Positions 54,320-62,907 of a stretch of 64,000 bases of DNA are shown here, in pieces. Position 1 is the first letter of the stretch; each line of letters opens with the position of its first letter. This DNA is from Vibrio inusitatus (GTDB lineage Bacteria; Pseudomonadota; Gammaproteobacteria; Enterobacterales; Vibrionaceae): assembly GCA_024346935.1 (NCBI GenBank), contig AP024878.1:1612001-1676000 (forward strand). The letters are read 5' to 3'. The position numbers and the translations under genes are program-made. The notes beneath the pieces were generated by a model. It did not search any database. It was given only the letters and a program-made list of their open reading frames with translations, and was not told where the DNA came from.

Positions 54320-54817
54320 ATGAGACTCCTAGCAGATAAAACCGGCGAGCAATTTCTAGAGATTCTAGACCAGCAAGGCGATGTGCTTAGCGTGCAATTC
54401 ATCTCAAATGAAGGCATTCGTAAGGGCAAGCCATTCAAAGATTCACTAACGGGGTTGTATCTTACAGGTTGGACCCACCGTTCTACTTCAACCGCCATAG
54501 GTTTGGAAAGGTTTAAACAAGGTATCTTGCAAGATGCCACCGTGAGCTTCGCCTTACATCAACTCTATCCGCTTGGTCGCAAGGTTAAGATACCTTCAGG
54601 CGATATCGCAACTATAGCCAGCTATGCCAATACTCACGCCGATGGTTATTATATGTATGTGCGTATAGCTGAAGAATTACATCGCTATAGAATCACGCCT
54701 GATTGGGAACTGCTCCCTTCGGAAAAATTACTGGCTCTTCCTTATTACCCAGCCCCTCTTACAAAAGAGGAGAAACAAACGATTGATGACTATGACACAT
54801 GGGCGGGTGGATTTTAA
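54320..54817 (+). CDS. Hypothetical protein
   Basis: A 165-residue soluble protein not recognised. There is no signal peptide or TM segment. The N-terminal part alternates strand-like segments (MRLLADKTGEQFLEILDQQGDVLSVQFISNEGIRKGKPF), and the C-terminal third is acidic with a WAGGF end. It may be an accessory of the RNA-binding protein gene 62 bases downstream on the same strand, but that is only position. Vibrios commonly carry such a conserved hypothetical gene here as far as I can tell. Confidence 0.55.
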   Translation: MRLLADKTGEQFLEILDQQGDVLSVQFISNEGIRKGKPFKDSLTGLYLTGWTHRSTSTAIGLERFKQGILQDATVSFALHQLYPLGRKVKIPSGDIATIASYANTHADGYYMYVRIAEELHRYRITPDWELLPSEKLLALPYYPAPLTKEEKQTIDDYDTWAGGF

Positions 54818-54879
54818 TGCTTGGTATTGGGAGCCTAAACTGCGACAATTAGCCCCGAATTTATCTATCAAGGTCAAAG

Positions 54880-55119
54880 ATGAAACTTTTAGTTCGCAAC
54901 CTTTCACGCAAAATGACTGAACATGAGATTCGTGTTCTTTTCTCTGAGCACGGTGACGTTACGGTGTGTAACCTAGTGCTAGACCAAGAGACAGGCCTAT
55001 CTAAGGGCTTTGCTTTTGTTGAAATGCCAAACACAACTGAAGCGAAAGCCGCCATCTCTGCATTAGATCAAGCTGATGTGCAAAAAAGCAAGATACGAGT
55101 AAAACTAGCTAAGAGCTAG
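54880..55119 (+). CDS. RRM-domain RNA-binding protein
   Basis: A 79-residue protein that is a single RNA recognition motif. RNP2 is KLLVRNL (about 2-8) and RNP1 is KGFAFVEM (about 47-54), the aromatic residues being those that stack on RNA bases. There is no Gly-rich tail as in cyanobacterial RNA-binding proteins. It would bind single-stranded RNA in the cytoplasm and may be stress- or cold-related. AAGG precedes the ATG, and a terminator follows within 15 bases. Confidence 0.87.
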   Translation: MKLLVRNLSRKMTEHEIRVLFSEHGDVTVCNLVLDQETGLSKGFAFVEMPNTTEAKAAISALDQADVQKSKIRVKLAKS

Positions 55120-55129
55120 CCAATACTAA

Positions 55130-55160
55130 GAAGCCAGCAACTCATTGAGCTGGCTTCGTT
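55130..55160 (+). terminator. Hairpin terminator after RRM gene
   Basis: GAAGCCAGC (55130-55138) and GCTGGCTTC (55149-55157) form a perfect 9-bp stem with a 10-base loop followed by GTTGTTT, a short T-rich tail. Confidence 0.75.
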
Positions 55161-55251
55161 GTTTCTATACTGTTATTTATTGACAGTTTCATTTACTCGT
55201 AAGCAGGCAGCGCTTACATAAGGTAAATGCAGGAAATTTAATTTCCAAACC

Positions 55252-56391
55252 TTAAGCGGATAACTCTCGTAGTAAAGGAAAGGCTTGCTTGGTTTTATCC
55301 TGTGTCGCAACAAAACCAATCATCACTTCTTGTTTGTTATAGGCCTTAGCAACTATGCCGTCAGATTGGATATCCAGATTCCAACGATGCACTTGACTGT
55401 CTGAGGTAGTGCCTGCGATCTGAATAGGATACTTGGGCGTTTTAACCTTCACCATCATTTTCGGTAGCACCACTGCGGTAAGCTCGCCCAATAAGGTCTT
55501 AGCCAATGCCGACGCACTCACAACTGTAGGTTGAAGATAGGCTCTCACTTGACCACCAAACTCAGCACAATCACCTAAAGCATAAATATTGTTCTCTGAC
55601 GTCTGCATTGATTCATCAACACAAATGCCACGGTTTACAGCAAGACCTGTATGCTTTGCTAAGGTAGTGTTAGGAACTAAGCCAGCACAAACCAACACTT
55701 CATCAACATTCAACTGTTCACCATTACCAAGCTTAACTTGGTAACCGCTTTCAGATGGGCTGACCTTAGTGACGGTTTCTCCCGAGCGAGTATCAATATT
55801 TAGCTGATCAAAAGATTGCTCTAACTTTAGCGCTACTAGCTCTGGCAACTGGTTTCCCATGAGGCGCTGACCGGCCTCAATAACGGTTACTTGCTTGTTT
55901 GCTAAAGCAAGATCCATACTGATCTCAACCCCAATCAAGCCACCACCAATCACCAATATCGAATTAGCTTTAGTAAGACGTTCACTAAACGCATCAAACT
56001 CTTTGAGGCTATTGAGAGTGATGGGACCGCTCTCTCTCAAGCCTTGTATAGGAGGAATGAAAGGCATAGCGCCTGTTGCCAAAACAAGGTTTGAATAATC
56101 AAAGCGCTGTTCATTGGCGAACACAGCTTTCTTATCTAAATCAATGTCTTCTACCCTATGTTCTGTGCACAGCTCTATGTTTTGTTCGCTGGCAAATATC
56201 TCAGCGGCGGTAGATATCAGCTGTTGTGAAGTTTGTTGTCGTGATACTACATGACTGAGATCCGGCTTATTGTAGTCATGCCCTCTGTCAGCGGTAATAA
56301 CACGAATAGGCACCTGCTGATCCATTCTGCGCAAGGTTTTAACCAGTTGGTAAGCAGCAAAGCCACTACCAATAATTGTCACTGGATTCAT
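55252..56391 (-). CDS. norW: NADH:flavorubredoxin reductase
   Basis: A 379-residue FAD-dependent reductase that passes electrons from NADH to NorV for nitric oxide detoxification. N-terminal FAD loop: TIIGSGFAAYQLVKTLRR (about 4-21). NADH loop: SILVIGGGLIGVEISMDLALA (about 141-161). The C-terminal FAD motif is NIYALGDCAEFGG (about 265-277). The start ATG (56391) overlaps the norV stop as TAATG, so the two are translationally coupled; a five-codon longer frame is less likely. It is transcribed with norV. Confidence 0.94.
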   Translation of the reverse strand: MNPVTIIGSGFAAYQLVKTLRRMDQQVPIRVITADRGHDYNKPDLSHVVSRQQTSQQLISTAAEIFASEQNIELCTEHRVEDIDLDKKAVFANEQRFDYSNLVLATGAMPFIPPIQGLRESGPITLNSLKEFDAFSERLTKANSILVIGGGLIGVEISMDLALANKQVTVIEAGQRLMGNQLPELVALKLEQSFDQLNIDTRSGETVTKVSPSESGYQVKLGNGEQLNVDEVLVCAGLVPNTTLAKHTGLAVNRGICVDESMQTSENNIYALGDCAEFGGQVRAYLQPTVVSASALAKTLLGELTAVVLPKMMVKVKTPKYPIQIAGTTSDSQVHRWNLDIQSDGIVAKAYNKQEVMIGFVATQDKTKQAFPLLRELSA

Positions 56392-57866
56392 TACGCTACC
56401 TCGCAACGAGTGTGTACTGCGAATACATCCTTACCAAGATTACATTCTGGACATAAGAAGTAGTCAGGCACGTCGCCCCATACAGTTCCAGGTTCAACAC
56501 CTTGGTTAGGTTCGCCTATTTCTGGATCGTATACCCAGTTGCACACGGTACAGATCATGCAATCACAGTCCGCCCCGTGAGCTTGTGGTTTTTGCTTTTC
56601 TGGAACCGCAACCGACAGAGCCGGAGCAGCCTCTGCTTCCACTACTTGAAAAGGTTGAACATTCAATTCATGCAAAGCCCATTGCTTGGCGATCTGCTGA
56701 CCGTGAGCACGGCAGATCCTCATTGCCTTACCGTCAGGGCGCCATTTCGTTTTTAGGCCAGCTACAGTTTCAAAGCCAGCATCGGTTAAACGAGAGTGAA
56801 TTCGGTCTACAGCACCTCCGTTCCAACCGTAACTGCCAAAGGCACCGGCTTTTTTCTGTTTAAAACGCAGCCCAGTGATTTCTTCTAGCATACCCGCGAC
56901 TTTAGGCATCATCACATTGTTCATGGTCGACGAGCCTACGAGCACACCTTTAGAGCGAAATACATTCGAAAGAATCTCATTCTTATCCTGACGCGATACG
57001 TTGAATACTTTAACCGCAACAGCAGGGTCAACATCGTAAATACCTTGAGCAATAGCATCTGCCATCATTCGAGTATTGTTAGACATAGAGTCATAGAAAA
57101 TAGTGATGCGGTCTTCTTGATAATCGTCGGCCCACTCTAGGTATTTCTCAATAATTTGTGCTGGGTTGTCGCGCCACACAATGCCGTGTGAAGTCGCAAT
57201 CATATCTACAGGCAAGTTGAAGCTGAGTACTTCTTTGATTTTTGCCGTTACTAGGTTGCTAAATGGCGTCAGAATATTTGAGTAATAACGAAGGCACTGA
57301 TCCATAAGTTCTGTTTGATCAACTTCATCATTGAACAAATGCTCATCACAGTAGTGCTGGCCAAAGGCATCGTTGCTAAACAGCACAGCATCTCCGGTCA
57401 AATAGGTCATCATGCTATCTGGCCAATGCAACATAGGTGCTTCAACAAACACCAATTGCTTATCGTTACCAATATCTAAGCTGTCACCGGTTTTAACTGT
57501 CTTAAAGTTCCATTCTGGATGATGGTGATGACCAACAATTGAGTCAATGGCGGCTTCAGTACAATAGATTGGTGTGTTCGGAATACGCTCAAGCAGAGCC
57601 GCTAAAGCGCCTGAATGATCTTCTTCGGCGTGGTTTACGACAATGTAATCGATGCTTTTAAGGTCGATTTCCATTTCTAGGTTTTGTAAGAACTGATGGC
57701 TAAATCTATGGTCAACGGTATCAATAAGTACCGTCTTTTCTTCACGGATAAGGTAGCTGTTGTAGCTTGTGCCCTTTGTCATTTTGAATTCTGTACCGTG
57801 GAAATCTTGAACTTCCCAATCGCGTTGTCCTACCCAGTGAATATTGTTTTTAACATGAATCGTCAT
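56391..57866 (-). CDS. norV: Anaerobic nitric oxide reductase flavorubredoxin
   Basis: A 491-residue flavodi-iron NO reductase. Domains: di-iron beta-lactamase-like (about 1-250; HAEEDHSGA ligands near 79-87 and HHHHPEW), flavodoxin (about 250-400; [18 protein letters not shown]) and C-terminal rubredoxin (about 430-491; [18 protein letters not shown] and CPEC, the Cys4 iron site). It reduces NO to N2O in the cytoplasm under low oxygen. The ATG at 57866 matches E. coli NorV; the frame extends to 57911, but that ATG overlaps the sigma-54 -12 element, so it is upstream of the transcript. Confidence 0.96.
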   Translation of the reverse strand: MTIHVKNNIHWVGQRDWEVQDFHGTEFKMTKGTSYNSYLIREEKTVLIDTVDHRFSHQFLQNLEMEIDLKSIDYIVVNHAEEDHSGALAALLERIPNTPIYCTEAAIDSIVGHHHHPEWNFKTVKTGDSLDIGNDKQLVFVEAPMLHWPDSMMTYLTGDAVLFSNDAFGQHYCDEHLFNDEVDQTELMDQCLRYYSNILTPFSNLVTAKIKEVLSFNLPVDMIATSHGIVWRDNPAQIIEKYLEWADDYQEDRITIFYDSMSNNTRMMADAIAQGIYDVDPAVAVKVFNVSRQDKNEILSNVFRSKGVLVGSSTMNNVMMPKVAGMLEEITGLRFKQKKAGAFGSYGWNGGAVDRIHSRLTDAGFETVAGLKTKWRPDGKAMRICRAHGQQIAKQWALHELNVQPFQVVEAEAAPALSVAVPEKQKPQAHGADCDCMICTVCNWVYDPEIGEPNQGVEPGTVWGDVPDYFLCPECNLGKDVFAVHTRCEVA

Positions 57867-57911
57867 TGTATTGCCTTTACTACTTGTGCAAATAAGAATT
57901 ACCTCTTGCAT

Positions 57912-57927
57912 AGCATCAAGCGTGCCA
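57912..57927 (-). promoter_or_regulatory. Sigma-54 promoter of norVW
   Basis: On the minus strand this reads TGGCACGCTTGATGCT, close to the sigma-54 consensus TGGCACG-N4-TTGCW with correct GG/GC spacing. Transcription would start near 57901, giving a 34-base leader to norV. Confidence 0.88.
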
Positions 57928-57978
57928 ACTTTTTAACCGACTGTTTTAAAAGGAAGTTAGGTAAATAGATTCATTGAT

Positions 57979-58037
57979 ATTGTGAATATGATAACGTCAA
58001 TTCATAATCACAAAGACAATTTTGTCATATAGATAAA
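57979..58037. promoter_or_regulatory. Three candidate NorR enhancer sites upstream of norV
   Basis: Three inverted sites with a 7-base spacer: ATTGT-GAATATG-ATAAC (57979-57995), ATAAT-CACAAAG-ACAAT (58004-58020) and TTTGT-CATATAG-ATAAA (58021-58037). The NorR core is described as GT-N7-AC. Their distances from the -24 element (about 63, 88 and 105 bp) nearly match those upstream of fpr. Confidence 0.6.
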
Positions 58038-58063
58038 ACAAAAATCATGCGCCCTCAAACTAA

Positions 58064-58100
58064 AACGCAGCATTCTGAAATTACCTCAGGATGCTGCGTT
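58064..58100 (-). terminator. Hairpin terminator of fpr
   Basis: AACGCAGCATTCTGA (58064-58078) pairs with TCAGGATGCTGCGTT (58086-58100), a 15-bp stem with one wobble; on the minus strand it ends in TTTTAGTTT. It lies 25 bases after the fpr stop and separates fpr from the norVW control region. Confidence 0.8.
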
Positions 58101-58125
58101 GTTGGCAAAAGACGTTTGTGAGATC

Positions 58126-58896
58126 TTACCAATAATTCTCAGAGCTATAATGACCGGGCTTTCGCCTCAGATGTTTGTGATAGCCTCTTTGGGTCAGAGT
58201 CAGCCCACTCTCGCGAACCATGGAGGGATTACCACACAAGTAAACAAATGTTTTCTCCATATCAAGACGCACACCAGTATGAGACTCTAGCACTCTCTTT
58301 TCTATGAGTTGTGGCACTCGACCAGAGAGGCTCCCTGGTACTTCTTCTCTAGACACTATAGGAACGTATTTAAACCTGTTGCCAAATTTCTCCTGAAAGC
58401 TTTCAATCAAATCGCTATACACAAGATCTTGTTTAAAGCGCACCGCATGTACCAAAATGATATCGGTATAGTGCTCAGGAAACGATTCTGATTGCAGAAT
58501 GGATAGGTACGGGCCAATACCTGTTCCTGTTCCCATCATCCACAACTCTGTCGCATTGTCTGGGATTTCATCTAACGTCATAAACCCAGCGCACTGCTCT
58601 CCCACCATGACTTCATCATCTGGATGCAGGGTATGCAGGTTAGGCGATAGCGCTCCATCAGGATCTGAGATAATTAAAAACTCCAACTCTCCCGTTTCCT
58701 GATAATCCTCTGGGGAATTCACTATTGAATAAGCCTTACGTAGAAAGTCACCCTCAGCGTTGTACAAACCTAACTTAGTAAACTGGCCGGCGGTAAATGA
58801 AATATCCGGCACCTTTACTCTTATAGAAAATAAAATATCAGTCCAATCAACCCTAGAAATTACTAAACCACAAACAAACCCAACATGCGGAGTCAT
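58126..58896 (-). CDS. fpr: Ferredoxin/flavodoxin--NADP+ reductase in the nor locus
   Basis: A 256-residue FAD enzyme. FAD motif RKAYSIVNSP (about 53-62) replaces the usual RAYS pattern exactly at the same place. NADP motif GTGTGIGPYLSILQ (about 118-131), then LCGNPSMV (about 222-229), and the C-terminal aromatic Tyr-Trp (end ENYW) as in bacterial Fpr. The ATG at 58896 is chosen because AAGAGG lies 9 bases before it; the upstream ATG at 58926 would leave only a 9-base leader after the predicted sigma-54 start. It sits between norVW and norR with its own sigma-54 promoter, suggesting NO-induced electron supply. Confidence 0.88.
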   Translation of the reverse strand: MTPHVGFVCGLVISRVDWTDILFSIRVKVPDISFTAGQFTKLGLYNAEGDFLRKAYSIVNSPEDYQETGELEFLIISDPDGALSPNLHTLHPDDEVMVGEQCAGFMTLDEIPDNATELWMMGTGTGIGPYLSILQSESFPEHYTDIILVHAVRFKQDLVYSDLIESFQEKFGNRFKYVPIVSREEVPGSLSGRVPQLIEKRVLESHTGVRLDMEKTFVYLCGNPSMVRESGLTLTQRGYHKHLRRKPGHYSSENYW

Positions 58897-58945
58897 ATCG
58901 CTCAACCTCTTAATTTGCCAATACATTTAATTTAGTTCAATTAAA

Positions 58946-58961
58946 TGCAATGGGCATGCCA
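58946..58961 (-). promoter_or_regulatory. Sigma-54 promoter of fpr
   Basis: On the minus strand this reads TGGCATGCCCATTGCA, matching TGGCA-G-N4-TTGCA with one change at the -24 element. The start of transcription would be near 58935, 39 bases before the chosen fpr ATG. Confidence 0.85.
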
Positions 58962-59013
58962 ATAGCAATTATTTATTATAATTCAGATCCTTATAGCATA
59001 GTAATCACTGGAT

Positions 59014-59075
59014 ATTATCATTACGACAAAGTCAGATTTCATATCTTTATGACAAAGCTTTGTTACACTGACAAA
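59014..59075. promoter_or_regulatory. Three candidate NorR enhancer sites between fpr and norR
   Basis: ATTAT-CATTACG-ACAAA (59014-59030), CATAT-CTTTATG-ACAAA (59040-59056) and TTTGT-TACACTG-ACAAA (59059-59075); the third contains the exact GT-N7-AC core. Distances from the fpr -24 element are about 64, 90 and 109 bp. The third also lies where the norR -35 would be, which would allow autorepression. A separate palindrome TATCAATTGATA is at 59078-59089. Confidence 0.6.
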
Positions 59076-59100
59076 AGTATCAATTGATAGTGAGCAGTTT

Positions 59101-60651
59101 ATGAAAAAGTATAAGGGAGAGTGGATACAGGTTGCTCGAGACATTACATCGGGTATCTCCGAACAAGATCGTTTTCAACGACTACTCACCACAATTCGAA
59201 ACATGCTGCATTGTGATGCGGCTGCGCTACTGCTATTCCAACAGCAAAACTTCATTCCACTCGCAATCAATGGCCTGAGCGAGGATGTATTGGGCCGTCG
59301 CTTTAACATTGAGCAGCACCCTCGTCTTGAGGCCATTGCCAGAGCTGGCGATATTGTTCGCTTTCCCTCTGACAGTGATCTTCCCGACCCCTACGATGCG
59401 CTGATCCCCAACCATGATCAAAAACTAGAGGTTCACTCTTGTATTGGGCTTCCTCTATTTCAAGAAGATCACCTGATTGGTGCAGTAACCATTGATGCCT
59501 TTGACCCTACCCTATTTGATGGTTTTGCCGATGACGACTTTAGATTGATCAGCGCGCTAGCAGCTAATAGTTTGCATACTGCTCTATTAGTGGCAAAGCT
59601 TGAAAAAAATGTAGGCGTGTCGAGCACATCAAACTCCAAGCGTACTAATTACAATCAGTTAGATTTTATCGGCCAATCTCCAGGAATCACTGAGCTTAAA
59701 TCTCACATTTCAGCGGTCGCACATACGGATCTGTCCGTGCTGATCATGGGAGAAACAGGGGTCGGTAAAGAGCTTGTTGCACATGCCATCTACGCTCAAT
59801 CTGACCGCAAAGATAAATCCTTTGTGTACCTAAATTGTGCTGCCCTACCCGAGTCGGTAGCAGAAAGTGAGCTTTTTGGGCATATCAAGGGGGCTTTCAC
59901 CGGCGCAATCAGCGACCGAAAAGGTAAGTTTGAACTGGCCAATCACGGCACACTCTTTCTTGATGAAGTTGGCGAACTGTCGCTAGCTTTGCAAGCTAAA
60001 CTGCTGCGAGCACTACAATACGGCGACATACAGCGCGTAGGAGATGATAGTAATATCAAGGTAGATGTTCGCATTATTGCCGCAACAAACCGAGTAATGC
60101 ACGAAGAGGTGATAAAAGGCCATTTTCGCTCCGATCTCTACCACAGGCTAAGCGTGTTCCCCTTATTTGTTCCGCCACTTCGAGAGCGAGGCAAAGACGT
60201 TATTCTATTGGCGGGATTTTTTGCAGAGCAGTGCCAGCATAAACTCAATGTATCTAGCATCACTCTGGATGCTGAGGTACTAACCCTACTCCAAAACAAC
60301 CCTTGGGAAGGGAACGTACGAGAACTTGAGCATGCCATAAACCGAGCCAGTGTCATCGCCAAAGCACAAAGCAACGCCACACATCTTGTATTAAAACCAA
60401 GCCACTTCCAGTTTACCCATACGGAAATGCCCGATACAAATAAGGCCGCTAATCCAGAACCATCTAACGCACACCACTCTATCGTGCACTGGCAAGACCT
60501 AGGCTTAAAAGAGGCCACTGAACAATTTCAAATCGAGCTTATACAATCCGTTTACTTAAATAACGACAAAAAACTCAGCACCACAGCAAAACAGCTAGGG
60601 CTCAATCCTGGTAACTTACATCGATTGATGAAGCGCTTGGGACTGAAATGA
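59101..60651 (+). CDS. norR: Nitric oxide-responsive sigma-54 activator NorR
   Basis: A 516-residue bacterial enhancer-binding protein. The N-terminal GAF domain (about 20-170) would sense NO through a non-haem iron. The AAA+ domain follows: Walker A GETGVGKE (about 218-225), GAFTGA (about 263-268) for contact with sigma-54, Walker B GTLFLDEVGE (about 283-292), and VRIIAATNR. The C-terminal Fis-type helix-turn-helix is LSTTAKQLGLNPGNLHRLMKRLG (about 493-515). The length matches E. coli NorR (about 504). It is divergent from fpr and not directly from norV. Confidence 0.94.
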   Translation: MKKYKGEWIQVARDITSGISEQDRFQRLLTTIRNMLHCDAAALLLFQQQNFIPLAINGLSEDVLGRRFNIEQHPRLEAIARAGDIVRFPSDSDLPDPYDALIPNHDQKLEVHSCIGLPLFQEDHLIGAVTIDAFDPTLFDGFADDDFRLISALAANSLHTALLVAKLEKNVGVSSTSNSKRTNYNQLDFIGQSPGITELKSHISAVAHTDLSVLIMGETGVGKELVAHAIYAQSDRKDKSFVYLNCAALPESVAESELFGHIKGAFTGAISDRKGKFELANHGTLFLDEVGELSLALQAKLLRALQYGDIQRVGDDSNIKVDVRIIAATNRVMHEEVIKGHFRSDLYHRLSVFPLFVPPLRERGKDVILLAGFFAEQCQHKLNVSSITLDAEVLTLLQNNPWEGNVRELEHAINRASVIAKAQSNATHLVLKPSHFQFTHTEMPDTNKAANPEPSNAHHSIVHWQDLGLKEATEQFQIELIQSVYLNNDKKLSTTAKQLGLNPGNLHRLMKRLGLK

Positions 60652-61082
60652 TAAGAATACATATGCGGCTTTAGAACCCAATTATCTCGCTCTATTGGAG
60701 CAGTTTTTCAGGAACAAGAGTTTGTTCTTTGTAACTACAATCTGGAGTTGTTAGCGATTATCGCGCTAAGAAGGTTCTGGACAATTCCGAGTTACGATCC
60801 ATTAAGCACTCTGATTGTTTGCATTACTCCTAGTATCGTAACGAAGCAGGAAACTTAAATGTGGCTGGTCAAATTCTCTTATCCACGACATACCAATGAG
60901 GGTTAGGCATAGAGGTACATATTTGCCATCATAACCACGAGGCATTTAACCACCTGGTTGATATGCATGAAGTGGATACCAACTATAGAGCTAACTCATT
61001 AGAAACTTAACTAGTAATGAATAAAATAACCTCTGCTCATTTAATGAGCACTTAGGTTGTATTTCATGGTTGGTTTATTTTC
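60652..61082. other. Intergenic region with repeat and short decayed-looking stretch
   Basis: Contains one copy of a 66-bp repeat (60773-60838). To its right an open but start-less stretch on the plus strand (about 60899-61008) reads like the end of a protein (HHNHEAFNHLVDMHEVDTNY) but is preceded by stops in the frame, so it may be a gene remnant. Nothing else was recognised. Confidence 0.35.
60773..60838 (+). repeat. 66-bp diverged repeat, copy C
   Basis: Begins GGTTCTGGACAA and ends TTACTCCTAGTATCG. The same start and a similar end occur at two other places in the next 3 kb at exactly the same 66-base length; the middle is diverged. Confidence 0.5.
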
Positions 61083-62276
61083 ATGCATTTTCAAAATTTC
61101 ACAATATTAAAGTTACTAATAATATTAACTTTCTGTTCTATCTTTTCTGTTTATTCTTTTGCAGAGAGTGAAGTCGAACCTAGGTTTTTTATAAGAGCTG
61201 AGACCTCACATTATTTTTTACAAACAATAAATAATTCAACTGATCACAGCGTGAATTCATGGCAACATTTCCGTTTAGCTCCAACTTCGGATCACCAACC
61301 ATTTCTGCGTATGGACCGCGATACTATCTATTCAACAGCAGTGATTGATACTGAAGGTGGAGCCACTATCACTTTTCCCGATTTTGGTAACCGTGATGTC
61401 ACTGTGCAGTTCATCGATGAGAACCATCAAACCCAGCGCCTTTCCCATTTAACTAGCGGGCAAAACGTGGTTGATGTCCCGCAAACGACTAAATATAGCT
61501 TTGTCCTTGTTCGTATCTTTCACCCTGCTCAAGTGGACAAGATGGGGTTAAATGATGTGAATCATCTGCAAGATAAATTTGTAATTCAAGCCAGTTCTAG
61601 TGACTCCTATAAAACCTATTCTCATTCCGAGTTCAATGGTTCTGATGTTCATTTGAAATTGTGGAGACAAGAGGTTCTGAACGAAGTAACGCCAAAGAAC
61701 TTCAGGAATATTGAGCATATTTTCGGCGCTGAAGATGCTACTAGTAGCGAACAAAGATTGTTTGGCTCTGTGTATGGATGGGGCGGCGCTCCATACCAAG
61801 ATAGAGTATACCAATACTCTCAAGACTTTGACGCGTCTATGTGCCGCACGGTAACCATGAAAGCGCCGAACCATAGTGGTTATTGGTCGGCTACCGTCTA
61901 CAACCAAGACGGAATGCTCTTTAACGACGATGCTTATATCAGTAGTAACAACGCGGTAAAAAACGAAGATGGAACCTTCACCCTAAGCTTTGGTTGTGAA
62001 GATACTAAACACCAGAGAAACAACCTCTCTCTAGTAGGCTTAAATACAGACAGATGGAACGTTTTGATACGCAGTTACAGCATCGAATCGAAGGTTAAAA
62101 GCCTTTCCAGTGAGCACCGCAACCCGTTTGTGTTTGAGAAAATGAAAGCTTGTAAAATTAGCAGACTACGTAAGGCTACTGCTTGGGTGGTGACCTCATG
62201 GATACCAATGAATACTGCCATGGTGTGGATATATTTTAAAGCAAAGGAGACTTTCTGCGAGATGAATATCGCCTAA
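61083..62276 (+). CDS. DUF1254/DUF1214 exported protein, possibly frameshifted at C-terminus
   Basis: A 397-residue protein with a signal peptide (about 1-27). DUF1254 begins around RAETSHYFLQTINN and RMDRDTIYSTAVIDTEGGATITFPDFGNRDVTVQFID (about 79-114). DUF1214 follows with PNHSGYWSATVYNQDGMLFNDDAYISSNNA (about 259-288) and ends near RWNVLIRSYS (about 327-336). The roughly 60 residues after that have no counterpart in relatives I know, and another frame stops soon after an AFP motif, so a frameshift near 62095 is suspected. There is no good ribosome site. Function is unknown. Confidence 0.62.
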   Translation: MHFQNFTILKLLIILTFCSIFSVYSFAESEVEPRFFIRAETSHYFLQTINNSTDHSVNSWQHFRLAPTSDHQPFLRMDRDTIYSTAVIDTEGGATITFPDFGNRDVTVQFIDENHQTQRLSHLTSGQNVVDVPQTTKYSFVLVRIFHPAQVDKMGLNDVNHLQDKFVIQASSSDSYKTYSHSEFNGSDVHLKLWRQEVLNEVTPKNFRNIEHIFGAEDATSSEQRLFGSVYGWGGAPYQDRVYQYSQDFDASMCRTVTMKAPNHSGYWSATVYNQDGMLFNDDAYISSNNAVKNEDGTFTLSFGCEDTKHQRNNLSLVGLNTDRWNVLIRSYSIESKVKSLSSEHRNPFVFEKMKACKISRLRKATAWVVTSWIPMNTAMVWIYFKAKETFCEMNIA

Positions 62277-62907
62277 AGATCTTAAACTCTGAATCAAGGC
62301 AATAGAATTACTCCTTGTGGAAAAACCATTCTAGGTAGTAATAGGTAGTTGGAGTAAGTCTAATTGCGGAAATTCAAATCAAGTTCAATTTCACACAAGG
62401 CCGCTTCCAAGTTATAGCCAACTAACTGTGAAGGTTCTGGACAAAAGCTTGTTAATTGTTTTACTAAAATAGCAATTAACGGATTACTTATAGTATTGAA
62501 AAAACTCCAAAGGTAGCAAGATCAAGCTCACTGATTCAACGGTTACGTTGCTTTAACGAAATGCTAATCATTGTTGGTAACAAGTATTACCCCCTCTCGC
62601 TTTTGCTTGCTCTCAACTTTGCTCCTACCAGAAAAGTACCCTCGTGAGGCCTGTGGCATCTGTCGTGGCGCCATTCTATAGTGGCCATGTCTTTGAGCTT
62701 TAATATCCCATACTATCAGTATGGTTCTCTCTCTTTCTTTGCCGCTTGATGGCCTCAGGTTCGTACGCATGGGTGGTTGATTGCCCTTGCTCTTATCTCA
62801 CAGTCAAAAATAATTGTCATAAGTTCGCCTCCCATCTACTTAAAACCTCAAGCATTTGAGCACAAAAAAACCGCATAACCTGGACGGCTCTCACAAACTC
62901 TCGCGGA
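62277..62907. other. Accessory intergenic region
   Basis: Holds the second 66-bp repeat (62433-62498) and, from about 62560, a segment of higher GC. A 68-codon frame on the minus strand (62564-62770) is open but its codon use and lack of a ribosome site do not make a convincing gene. Nothing else was recognised. Confidence 0.35.
62433..62498 (+). repeat. 66-bp diverged repeat, copy A
   Basis: Begins GGTTCTGGACAA and ends GATTACTTATAGTATTG. It is exactly 1200 bp from copy B (63633) in direct orientation, and the two flank the GC-richer segment with the small exported protein gene. Confidence 0.5.

Noticed and set aside
57867..57911. N-terminal extension of NorV from the ATG at 57911
   Set aside because: That ATG overlaps the -12 element of the sigma-54 promoter, so it lies upstream of the predicted transcript; the shorter start matches E. 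coli NorV.
58897..58926. Upstream ATG of fpr at 58926
   Set aside because: It would leave only about nine bases of leader and no ribosome site, while AAGAGG precedes the ATG at 58896.
62564..62770. 68-codon minus-strand frame in the accessory region
   Set aside because: No ribosome site, low-complexity basic composition and no family resemblance; not supported as a gene.
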